Shown in pieces: positions 35,333 through 43,159 of a stretch of 64,000 bases of DNA (positions are counted from its first letter, which is position 1; each line of letters opens with the position of its first letter). Source of the DNA: Martinezella calliandrae (lineage in GTDB: Bacteria > Pseudomonadota > Alphaproteobacteria > Rhizobiales > Rhizobiaceae); contig NZ_JARFYN010000010.1 of the NCBI RefSeq assembly GCF_030272695.1, positions 62,001 to 126,000 of the forward strand, in the 5' to 3' direction. Both the position numbers and the translations under genes were made by a program. The notes under the pieces are model-generated. The model was not told the origin of the DNA and did not search any database. It saw only the letters and a program-made list of their open reading frames with translations.

Positions 35333-36547
35333 ATGAAGCGGCGCTTAGAAGATGCTCGAATCCTCATGTATAGCCACGACACGTTCGGTCTCGGCCACCT
35401 CAGGCGGTGCCGAACCATCGCGCACGCGCTCGTTGAAGACTATCGTGGACTGAACGTCCTGATCATTTCAGGCGCGACGATTGCCGGTGCTTTCGATTAT
35501 CGAGCTCGAGTCGATTTCGTCAAAGTACCGAGCGTGATCAAGCTGCGCGACGGCGAATATACGTCGATGGCGAGCCATGTCGATCTTCAGGACACGTTGA
35601 AGATGCGCCAGTCGATCATCCGTCACACAGCGGAGACCTTCCAGCCCGATATCTTCATCGTCGATAAGGAGCCGATGGGCCTAAAGGGCGAGGTCGAGGA
35701 GACCCTACAGTATCTGAAGGCGCGCGGCACCACGCTCGTGCTCGGCATGCGCGACGTCATGGACGCGCCGCACCTGCTGGAAGCGGAGTGGAAGAAGAAC
35801 AACGCTCTGCAGAAGATCGATCAGTTTTACGATCGCGTCTGGGTCTACGGCCCGCCGGATTTCCATGATCCGCTTCTCGGTCTCGATGTGCCGTCTGGCG
35901 TGCGCCGAAAGATGGAGTTCGTCGGCTTCCTGCAGCGCGGTGTATCCACCTTGGGCACGAAGTCGGAACATGTACCTGACGAGGATTACATTCTGGTCAC
36001 GACCGGTGGCGGCGGCGACGGCGCCGATCTGGTCGGCGATGTTATCGCCGCTTTCGAAAAGGACAATACGCTTCAACACAAGACGCTGATCGTGCTCGGT
36101 CCCTATATGCCGGCCAAGGAACGCAGCCAGTTAATGGAGCGCGCGAGCAAGATCGCCTGTCTTCAGGTGATCGAGTTCGACAACAAGATGGAAGAGCTGA
36201 TCGCCGGCGCCAAGGGCGTGGTCGCCATGGGTGGCTACAACACCTATTGCGAAATCCTGTCCTTCGATAAGCCGGCGCTGATCATCCCGCGTACCCGGCC
36301 GCGCGAAGAACAGCTAATCCGTGCTCAGCGGGCAAGCGAGCTTGGCCTTGTCGACATGCTGCTGCCGGAGGAGTCGGCCGATCCAAAACAACTCGCCGCA
36401 GCCCTGAAGCGCCTGCCGAACCGCGCGCCACCGTCGGCGAGCGGCGAGAACATGCGGCTGGAAGGGCTGGTGCATATTTCCCGCATCATCGGCGAATGGT
36501 TTGACGATCGCGACCATTATCCGCCGCTATCGGTCGTCGCTGAATAG
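35333..36547 (+). CDS. MurG-like (GT-B) glycosyltransferase
   Basis: A 404-residue glycosyltransferase-like protein. The N-terminal lobe has YSHDTFGLGHLRRCRTIAHALVE, the GLGHLRR nucleotide-sugar/acceptor loop seen in MurG/GT28-related enzymes; the C-terminal lobe has YILVTTGGGGDGADLVGDV and GAKGVVAMGGYNTYCEILSFDKPALIIPRTRPREEQ, a donor-site pattern matching GT28. No membrane spans. ATG 35333 is chosen because GAGG lies nine bases ahead; the more distal start at 35306 lacks one. It is first of a five-gene plus-strand run (three glycosyltransferases, the degenerate ABC protein, the cNMP-binding protein). Confidence 0.85.
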   Translation: MKRRLEDARILMYSHDTFGLGHLRRCRTIAHALVEDYRGLNVLIISGATIAGAFDYRARVDFVKVPSVIKLRDGEYTSMASHVDLQDTLKMRQSIIRHTAETFQPDIFIVDKEPMGLKGEVEETLQYLKARGTTLVLGMRDVMDAPHLLEAEWKKNNALQKIDQFYDRVWVYGPPDFHDPLLGLDVPSGVRRKMEFVGFLQRGVSTLGTKSEHVPDEDYILVTTGGGGDGADLVGDVIAAFEKDNTLQHKTLIVLGPYMPAKERSQLMERASKIACLQVIEFDNKMEELIAGAKGVVAMGGYNTYCEILSFDKPALIIPRTRPREEQLIRAQRASELGLVDMLLPEESADPKQLAAALKRLPNRAPPSASGENMRLEGLVHISRIIGEWFDDRDHYPPLSVVAE

Positions 36548-36564
36548 AGCATCGGAACCGATCG

Positions 36565-37824
36565 ATGCGAAAGAAAATCCTGGTGGTTCTCAAGGGCTAC
36601 CCCCGCCTGTCCGAGACATTCATCGCGCAGGAACTGCTCGGGCTGGAGAGAGCCGGCTTCGATTTGACGTTGATCTCGATGCGCAAGCCGACAGACAAGA
36701 AGCGCCACCCCGTCCATGACGAGATCAAGGCGCGGGTCGTCTACCTGCCGGAATATCTGCACAACGAGCCGCTGCGGGTGCTGCGCGCCTTTCTGGCCGG
36801 AATCAAGAAGCCCGGCTTCAAGCCGCTAATGAAGCAGTTCTGGGCCGATCTTAAGCGTGATATCACGCCAAACCGCGTACGCCGTTTTGGTCAGGCGCTG
36901 GTGCTGGTGCATGAGTGGCCCGACAATGGCGAGTGGCTGCACGCGCATTTCATCCATACCCCGGCGTCAGTGACGGCCTATGCCAGCATTATGACAGGCA
37001 TTCCCTGGACCTGCTCTGCCCACGCCAAAGATATCTGGACATCACCGGACTGGGAGCTGTCGGAAAAGCTCGAACGCGCCCGCTGGACGGTGACTTGCAC
37101 ACGCAGCGGCTTTGAGCACATGCGTGATCTGACAACGGCGCCGGAGAGCGTGCATCTGAGTTATCATGGCCTCGATCTAGCTCGCTTCGATCCATTTGCC
37201 GGGCACCATTCCCACCGTAACGGCTCGCAAGCGTCCGAGCCCGCTTTCCTGCTGAGCGTTGGTCGTGCCGTGGAGAAGAAGGGTTATGACGTATTGTTGC
37301 GGGCATTGGCGCTGCTGCCGGCCGATCTTCATTGGCGCTTCACCCATATCGGCGGCGGCGATGGGCTGACGAAGTTGAAGGCACTTGCCGAGACGCTCGG
37401 CATCAGTGACCGCATCACCTGGAAGGGCGCGATGGCGCAGGAGGACGTGCTGGCGCATTACCGCCAGGCAGATCTTTTTGCGCTTGCCTGCCGTGTGGCG
37501 GCGGATGGCGACCGCGACGGTCTGCCGAATGTTCTGGTCGAAGCCTCGAGCCAGCGCCTTGCTTGCCTGTCCACCAACATTTCCGGCGTGCCGGAGCTGC
37601 TTACAGATGGCGAGAACGGTTTTGTCGTGCCGCCGGAAGACTCCAAGGCCCTGGCAATAGCAATGGAACGGGCGATCCGCGATCCGGCACTGCGCCATCG
37701 GCTTGGTGACGCCGCCGAGAAGCGGGTGCGCGAGCATTTCGACCATCATTCCAGTATTTGGCAATTGACGCGGCTGTTCGAGGAGCAGTGGCAAAAAGAA
37801 GAGCAATGGCGGAAATCCGCATGA
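36565..37824 (+). CDS. Glycosyltransferase family 4
   Basis: A 419-residue GT-B enzyme. It begins KILVVLKGYPRLSETFIAQELLGLERAGFDL, a start typical of colanic-acid/exopolysaccharide GT4 enzymes (WcaL-like). Donor lobe: FLLSVGRAVEKKGYDVLLRALALL, FTHIGGGDGLTKLKALAETLGISDRITWKGAM and the late DGLPNVLVEASSQRLACLSTNISGVPELLTDGENGFVVPPED with an acidic residue in the E-x7-E region altered to D-x7-E (DGLPNVLVEA). It lies 17 bp after the MurG-like gene and overlaps the next by four bases. Confidence 0.9.
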   Translation: MRKKILVVLKGYPRLSETFIAQELLGLERAGFDLTLISMRKPTDKKRHPVHDEIKARVVYLPEYLHNEPLRVLRAFLAGIKKPGFKPLMKQFWADLKRDITPNRVRRFGQALVLVHEWPDNGEWLHAHFIHTPASVTAYASIMTGIPWTCSAHAKDIWTSPDWELSEKLERARWTVTCTRSGFEHMRDLTTAPESVHLSYHGLDLARFDPFAGHHSHRNGSQASEPAFLLSVGRAVEKKGYDVLLRALALLPADLHWRFTHIGGGDGLTKLKALAETLGISDRITWKGAMAQEDVLAHYRQADLFALACRVAADGDRDGLPNVLVEASSQRLACLSTNISGVPELLTDGENGFVVPPEDSKALAIAMERAIRDPALRHRLGDAAEKRVREHFDHHSSIWQLTRLFEEQWQKEEQWRKSA

Positions 37825-38966
37825 CGCCCCCGCATACTTCCTCCCCGCGTATCTTTTTTTACGTTCAGCACCTGCTCGGCATTGGTCATCTCGCCCGCGC
37901 CAGCCGCATCGCCAGCGCCATGGCCACGGACGGTTGCCAGGTGACAGTCGTCACCGGTGGCCTACCCGTTAACGGATTTCCAGGCTCGGATGTCACCTCG
38001 GTCACCCTGCCCCCGGTCGTGGCCAGCAGTGCGGGATTTTTGGGGTTGGCTGATCAAACGGGAAATGCCGCAGGCGAAGAATTCCTGTCGGCCCGTCGCG
38101 ACCTGCTGCTGGAGGCCTTCTGGACGGCCAAGCCAGATGTCGTCATCATCGAGGCTTTTCCGTTTGGCCGCCGCCAAATGCGCTTCGAGCTACTGCCGCT
38201 GCTCGACGCCATCGCCAGAGCCAATCCCAAGCCGAAGCTCTACACTTCGGTGCGTGATATCTTGCAACAGCAGAAGAAGCCGGGGCGTGATCAAGAGACG
38301 GTAGCATTGCTGCGCGATCATTTCGACGGCATTCTCGTCCATGGCGATCCCCATTTCGTTCGGCTGGAGGAGACGTTTGCGCTGACATCGGCCATATCCG
38401 ACAAGATAACCTATACCGGCCTTGTCGCGCCCCCCCTACCGCCGGAACCGATGGAGACTTTCGACATCATCGTTTCGGCCGGCGGTGGTGCGGTTGGGCG
38501 CGACCTGATCCGTGCCTCGCTGGAAGCCGCAAGCCGCGTGGCGATCGATCGCCGCTGGCTGCTGATCACCGGGCCGAACCTGCCCGAGCAGGATTTTGCC
38601 GCCTTGGCAAAGGACGCGCCCGGCAATGTCGATCTTGTGCGTTTCCGCAAGGATTTCCCGTCTTTGCTGAGGGGCGCGGAACTGTCGATCTCGCAGGCGG
38701 GCTATAATACGGTCGGCGATCTCCTCGTCACCGGCTGCCGGTCTATCCTCGTCCCGTTCACGGCCGGCGGCGAGACGGAGCAGTCCGTGCGTGCAGAACG
38801 ACTGGAGAAGCTCGGCCTGGCGCTGACCCTTCCGGAAGCGGGCCTGACGACGGATCAGCTCGTCAATGCGGCGGAAATAGCATTGTCGCGGCCGAAGCCG
38901 TCTGATCCCGATATCGACCTTGCCGGTGCCCAGCGAACCTCGGCGATTATTCGTGAAGCACCTTGA
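37821..38966 (+). CDS. Second MurG-like glycosyltransferase
   Basis: A 381-residue protein with RIFFYVQHLLGIGHLARASRIASAMATDG at the N-terminus, the same G-x-G-H-L motif as the protein at 35333, and a C-terminal lobe with DIIVSAGGGAVGRDLIRASL and GAELSISQAGYNTVGDLLVTGCRSILVPF. The two paralogues are divergent but share domain layout, so they may act on consecutive sugars of one glycan. ATG 37821 overlaps the preceding TGA (ATGA); ATG 37806 is in frame and possible. No signal peptide or membrane helix. Confidence 0.85.
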   Translation: MTPPHTSSPRIFFYVQHLLGIGHLARASRIASAMATDGCQVTVVTGGLPVNGFPGSDVTSVTLPPVVASSAGFLGLADQTGNAAGEEFLSARRDLLLEAFWTAKPDVVIIEAFPFGRRQMRFELLPLLDAIARANPKPKLYTSVRDILQQQKKPGRDQETVALLRDHFDGILVHGDPHFVRLEETFALTSAISDKITYTGLVAPPLPPEPMETFDIIVSAGGGAVGRDLIRASLEAASRVAIDRRWLLITGPNLPEQDFAALAKDAPGNVDLVRFRKDFPSLLRGAELSISQAGYNTVGDLLVTGCRSILVPFTAGGETEQSVRAERLEKLGLALTLPEAGLTTDQLVNAAEIALSRPKPSDPDIDLAGAQRTSAIIREAP

Positions 38967-39032
38967 CGGTTGCGGCCAAAAAATCGATTACAACGCCTTA
39001 ACGTTTTGCTCTCCTCGTCCTTTGCAATCTTG

Positions 39033-39041
39033 TGATATAAA
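39033..39041 (+). promoter_or_regulatory. Candidate extended -10 promoter ahead of the degenerate ABC gene
   Basis: TGATATAAA at 39033-39041 is an extended -10 element (TGN then TATAAA at 39036-39041); no convincing -35 box lies 17 bp upstream, as is common for extended -10 promoters. It would separate the ABC and cNMP-binding genes from the upstream glycosyltransferases. Confidence 0.35.
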
Positions 39042-39122
39042 TCGAGAAATCAATGACTCGGGAGGTGCCCGGACTTCAGACCGGGCAGCGCTCCGTAGTC
39101 AAAATGGGGCCGCGCATTCACG

Positions 39123-39194
39123 ATGAACTCCTCCCGCACCTCTGCAACATCGGCGCCACCGGCCAAGACCGTTGAATTTGGAAGCATGCAATAA
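39123..39194 (+). CDS. Possible 23-residue leader peptide
   Basis: ATG 39123 opens a 23-codon frame (MNSSRTSATSAPPAKTVEF then GSMQ) ending in TAA three bases before the ATG of the ABC gene, and in the same phase as it. Translation could couple to the ABC start, which itself has only a weak ribosome site. It is too short to judge by composition, and the frame could be chance. Confidence 0.25.
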   Translation: MNSSRTSATSAPPAKTVEFGSMQ

Positions 39195-39197
39195 GCG

Positions 39198-41912
39198 ATG
39201 GAAAAGAGCCTAGCGCGTTACATCTGGTCGAATACCCGGCTGGAGCAAATTTGGATCCTGATGATCGTCGCGGCTTCGATGATCCCATACTTTCTGTCCT
39301 TCGACTTGCCGAAGCAGATCGTCAACGGACCAATCCAGGGCAAGGGTTTCGAGCATCCAGGCCAAACCCAAACCTTCATGCATATCGCTTTCGACGTGCC
39401 CGTGCTTGGGCACCTCGAAGTATATCAGGGCATGCAACTCACCCGTTTCTGGATGCTGATTGCGCTCAGTCTGGTGTTCCTCGCGCTTGTCGTCCTCAAC
39501 GGCCTCTTCAAGTTTTACATCAACACCTACAAGGGCCGACTCGGCGAGCGCATGCTGCGTCGTATCCGTTTCGAGTTAGTCGACCGTGTGTTGCGGTTCC
39601 CGCCAGCCCATTTCAAGCGGGTCAAGCCGGCTGAAATCGCCACCATGATCAAGGATGAGGTAGAGCCCATGGGGGGCTTTACCGGCGATGCCTATGTGAC
39701 GCCGGCGCTGCTCGGCGGCCAGGCGATCACGGCGCTCGTCTTCATCATCATGCAGAATTTCTGGCTGGGCATGATCGCTGCTTCCATCGTTGCGGTGCAG
39801 GCGGTTGTCATCCCGCGCATGCGCAAGCGGCTGCTGGAGCTCGGACGCCAGCGGCAGCTCACCGCCCGCGAACTTTCCGGTCGCGTCGGCGAAATAGTCG
39901 AAGGCATCGGCACGATCCATGCCAACGACACCACCAATTTGGAGCGCGCCGACATCGCTGCCCGCCTCGGGTTGATCTTCTCGATCCGCTACGATCTCTA
40001 TCAGTGGAAGTTCCTGGTGAAATTCATCAACAACTTCCTCGCCCAGGTCACGCCCTTCCTGTTCTATTCGATTGGCGGTTTCTTTGCGTTGCAGGGGCGC
40101 CTGGATATCGGTCAGCTCGTCGCTGTCATCAACGCTTACAAAGACCTGCCGGGGCCGCTGAAGGAGCTCATTGACTGGGATCAGTCGCGCCAGGACGTGC
40201 AGGTCAAATACAATCAGGTGGTCGAGCAATTCAGTGTCGATGGTCTGATCGACGCCAAGATCCAGGTCGTCTCGCCTGCGCCGGCTGGCCGGATCACCCA
40301 TTCGCTGGTCGCGACGAATTTGACTGTGGTCGACGACAGCGGTGCTCGCGTGCTCGACCACGTCTCAGTCGAGATCCATCCCGGCGAGAAGGTGGCAATT
40401 GTCGGCGATAGCGGTGCTGGCGGCGAATACCTCGCCGAGGCGTTCGGCCGGCTTGTCTGGCCGGATTCTGGTCGCATCGCGATCGATGGGCGCGACCTCT
40501 TGGAACTGCCGGAATCACTGACGGGAAGGCGCATCGCCTATGCCTCGTCGGATACGTTCTTCTTCCATGGCACGTTGCGGAGCAATCTTCTCTATGGCCT
40601 GAAGCATGCACCATTGAAGACCGCCGACTATGATGATGCCGCTGCTAACGAGATCAAGTGGCAGATGGCCGAGGCGCGTCGCGCCGGCAATCCGGAGCTC
40701 GATCTCAATAGCGACTGGGTCGACTATGCCGCCGCCGGCGCCAGCGGCCCGCATGATATCTACTCGGCCATCCGCCCTGTCCTTGATGCCGTTGCCATGT
40801 CCCAGGATATTCTCGACATGGCACTGCGCTCGAATGTCGATGCGGCGACGCATGATGATCTCACCTCGCGTATCGTCGAGTTGCGCCAGGCGCTGCGCGT
40901 CAGACTGAAGGAGGAGAATCTCGACGGACTTGTCGTGCCTTTCGAGTTCAACACCTACAATTCGCAGGCGACTGTTGGCGAAAACCTATTGTTCGGCACG
41001 TTGAAGCGGCCATTGATGACCAACCGCAAGCTCGCCGCCCATCCCTATTTCCAACGGCTCTTCACCGAGACCGGCCTAGATACAGATCTCTACGACATGG
41101 GCCTGGAAATTGCAGAGAACGCCGTCGAACTCTTCACCGACCTACCGCCGGATCACCCGTTCTTCCAGCAACTCACCTTCATGACGGCCGAGGATATCCC
41201 AACCTACGAAGCGTTGCTGCAGAAGCTGAACGGAAAGGGCTTCGACGCTGCGACACCGGACGAGCGGGTGTCCATCATCCGCCTCAGCTTCTCCTATATC
41301 GAACCCCGTCACCGCTTCGGTCTTTTAACACAGATTCTGATGGAGAAGATCGTCAAGGCACGTGCCAAATTCCATGAACATATCCCGGCCGATCTGGCCC
41401 GTGTGATCGAGCGTTACGATCCCGAACGCTTCACCGCCTCGGCGACGTTGATGGACAACGTCTTGTTCGGCAGGATCGCACACCAGCAGGCCGATGCGCC
41501 GGAGCGCATCCACAGCATCCTTTATGATGTCTTCGAAAGGCTCGGCATGCAGGACAGCGTGCTGTCGATCGGCCTCGATTTTGACGTCGGTTCCGGCGGC
41601 AAGCGACTGACCAACGTGCAGCGGCAGAAACTCAATCTCGGCCGCGCTTTGCTGAAGCGGGCAGATTACATTATCTGCAATCGCCCGCTCCCGGCGCTCG
41701 ACCACCGCGTCCAGGACCAGATCGCCCGCGCGATCCTGACGAGGGTCGACAACAGCGACTACGCGCCAGCGGTCGTTTGGGTTTTATCCAATCCGGGCTT
41801 TGCAGAGTTGTTTGATCGTGTTTTGGTATTCGATCGCGGCAGCTTGGTTGAAAGCGGCACGTCCACCGATCTTTTAGAGAAAAACGGTATGTTCAAGGAA
41901 CTGTTATCGTAA
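39198..41912 (+). CDS. ABC exporter-like membrane protein with a degenerate, insertion-split ATPase domain
   Basis: A 904-residue protein. Residues ~1-320 are an ABC exporter-type membrane domain with about six spans and the usual cytoplasmic linker EMLRRIRFELVDRVLRFP-like coupling region. The ATPase domain starts at ~365, but its catalytic residues are lost: Walker A is GDSGAGGEY (403-411) with Gly409 in place of Lys; the Walker B Asp-Glu is N828-R829 (YIICNRPLPALD); the H-loop His is N865. The signature survives loosely as GSGGKR (798-803). Motif T-[LV]-x2-N-[LV]-L-[FY]-G, which follows the Q-loop in exporters, occurs three times: 459-467, 592-600 and 750-758. So about 290 residues appear inserted by duplication. 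ATP hydrolysis is unlikely; a regulatory, scaffolding or uncoupled transport role is inferred. Neighbour: cNMP-binding protein. Confidence 0.85.
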   Translation: MEKSLARYIWSNTRLEQIWILMIVAASMIPYFLSFDLPKQIVNGPIQGKGFEHPGQTQTFMHIAFDVPVLGHLEVYQGMQLTRFWMLIALSLVFLALVVLNGLFKFYINTYKGRLGERMLRRIRFELVDRVLRFPPAHFKRVKPAEIATMIKDEVEPMGGFTGDAYVTPALLGGQAITALVFIIMQNFWLGMIAASIVAVQAVVIPRMRKRLLELGRQRQLTARELSGRVGEIVEGIGTIHANDTTNLERADIAARLGLIFSIRYDLYQWKFLVKFINNFLAQVTPFLFYSIGGFFALQGRLDIGQLVAVINAYKDLPGPLKELIDWDQSRQDVQVKYNQVVEQFSVDGLIDAKIQVVSPAPAGRITHSLVATNLTVVDDSGARVLDHVSVEIHPGEKVAIVGDSGAGGEYLAEAFGRLVWPDSGRIAIDGRDLLELPESLTGRRIAYASSDTFFFHGTLRSNLLYGLKHAPLKTADYDDAAANEIKWQMAEARRAGNPELDLNSDWVDYAAAGASGPHDIYSAIRPVLDAVAMSQDILDMALRSNVDAATHDDLTSRIVELRQALRVRLKEENLDGLVVPFEFNTYNSQATVGENLLFGTLKRPLMTNRKLAAHPYFQRLFTETGLDTDLYDMGLEIAENAVELFTDLPPDHPFFQQLTFMTAEDIPTYEALLQKLNGKGFDAATPDERVSIIRLSFSYIEPRHRFGLLTQILMEKIVKARAKFHEHIPADLARVIERYDPERFTASATLMDNVLFGRIAHQQADAPERIHSILYDVFERLGMQDSVLSIGLDFDVGSGGKRLTNVQRQKLNLGRALLKRADYIICNRPLPALDHRVQDQIARAILTRVDNSDYAPAVVWVLSNPGFAELFDRVLVFDRGSLVESGTSTDLLEKNGMFKELLS

Positions 41913-41964
41913 TATCCTATCACCTCGGTGGTATTTGGGGCCCGACTGTGGGGGTTTGAAGCTC

Positions 41965-42441
41965 ATGCTTCTGAAAGATGAAGTTGAAATGCTAAAGCGG
42001 GTGCCGATTTTTTCGCGCATTGCACCCGCCAAATTGAAGCTTTTGGCATTTACCTCGGATCGCGTCAGCTACAATGCCGGTCAGGCACTGTTTCATCAAG
42101 GCGACCAAGGCGATGCCGCCTACGTTGTTCTTTCCGGAACCGCTGATATTCTTGTCGATAGCCCGACCGGGGAGATCAAAGTCGCCGAGGTCGATATTAA
42201 CTCCATCGTCGGCGAAATCGCGATCCTCTGCGACGTCTCTCGTACCGCCACCGTCAAGGCGACCTCACGGCTGGAGGCGCTCAAGATTAGCAAGGAGCAC
42301 TTCCTGAAGCTGCTCAGCGATTTTCCCGAAATGGCCGTCGAAATCATGCGCGTCCTCGCCGATCGCCTCAATCACACCACCTCCGAACTCACCGCAGTCC
42401 GCAGCCGTCAGAATCAGCCGCAGCCAATGTCGACCCATTGA
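41965..42441 (+). CDS. Small cyclic-nucleotide-binding domain protein
   Basis: A 158-residue protein that is almost entirely one CRP-type cNMP-binding beta-roll: VPIFSRIAPAKLKLLAFTSDRVSYNAGQALFHQGDQGDAAYVVLSGTADIL, followed by the phosphate-binding cassette IVGEIAILCDVSRTATVKA in which the Glu and the Arg that contact the cyclic phosphate are kept. There is no DNA-binding helix-turn-helix; after the C-helix the chain ends in a short Gln/Pro tail. It would thus act as a stand-alone sensor or regulatory subunit. Start ATG 41965 is 52 bp after the degenerate ABC gene. Partner choice (the ABC protein or a glycosyltransferase) is inferred from position. Confidence 0.88.
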   Translation: MLLKDEVEMLKRVPIFSRIAPAKLKLLAFTSDRVSYNAGQALFHQGDQGDAAYVVLSGTADILVDSPTGEIKVAEVDINSIVGEIAILCDVSRTATVKATSRLEALKISKEHFLKLLSDFPEMAVEIMRVLADRLNHTTSELTAVRSRQNQPQPMSTH

Positions 42442-42753
42442 GACTGAGAGGTTGCGCGCTCGGCCTTTTGACGCATTGCGCCAGCCCGTTGCGAATGCAC
42501 GAGCATTCCCCTTGATCTGCTCTTTCCCTCATTGGCATGAGCTCGGATGATAGACCGTACCGCTACCTCCATCGCATGATGGCGGCGGGAAAGCTTCTCC
42601 TAATGCACGTCCTGGCGGATGAGGCTCCGGATCTTCGGCGACAAATTTCCTACAGCCATCATACGGACAATGGATGAACTATCGCCTCGATTGCCGAGTT
42701 GTCCTTAGGACTCAATGCGCTCAGAATTTCCGATGCGGTAAGGAGACGCCGTG
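42442..42753. other. Intergenic region without recognisable gene
   Basis: No conserved frame, tRNA or clear terminator was found. AGGAGA at 42741-42746 is the ribosome site of the next small gene. Confidence 0.5.
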
Positions 42754-43011
42754 ATGCTCATGGCGTTCATCCTTTTCGACTGGAACCAAAAAGCGATGAC
42801 CGAGCGCGAGAAGCAGATTGAATTGGATCGCCTCATAAACATCCTCCGGGACGACGGCATGCCCTATCCCAGAATGAACGGTGAGCCCATGACCGGTGCC
42901 ACGCTCGATAAGACGGTTTCGGAGTGTCGGCGGCTTGTGTCGATATCGCGGCGATCCGGGCCGCTTATCGGATCTTCGCAGCAACGCCCTTTGCAGCCAT
43001 ACAGCCTTTGA
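42754..43011 (+). CDS. Small hypothetical protein
   Basis: An 85-residue frame, ATG 42754 with AGGAGA seven bases upstream. The sequence is hydrophilic (DWNQKAMTEREKQIELDRLINILRDDGMPYPRMNG), lacks a signal peptide or membrane span, and matches no family that I recognise. The good ribosome site supports translation. It is convergent with the FAH-family gene 148 bp downstream. Confidence 0.5.
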   Translation: MLMAFILFDWNQKAMTEREKQIELDRLINILRDDGMPYPRMNGEPMTGATLDKTVSECRRLVSISRRSGPLIGSSQQRPLQPYSL

Positions 43012-43159
43012 GAGTGTGCCGGCACCAGCGCCGACAATCCAAAACCTATCGGCGGCGACGTGGGTTTCTGAAGCACGACCTTTGCAAATCGCCTTTGCAC
43101 GAACCGTGCCTCGGTTCGCTTGCCGCTTGGGGCAGACGAATCTTCACGTCGCGCCGCCG

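Noticed and set aside
41913..41964. Terminator between the degenerate ABC gene and the cNMP gene
   Set aside because: Only a short ACC/GGT hairpin without a T-run; cotranscription remains more likely.
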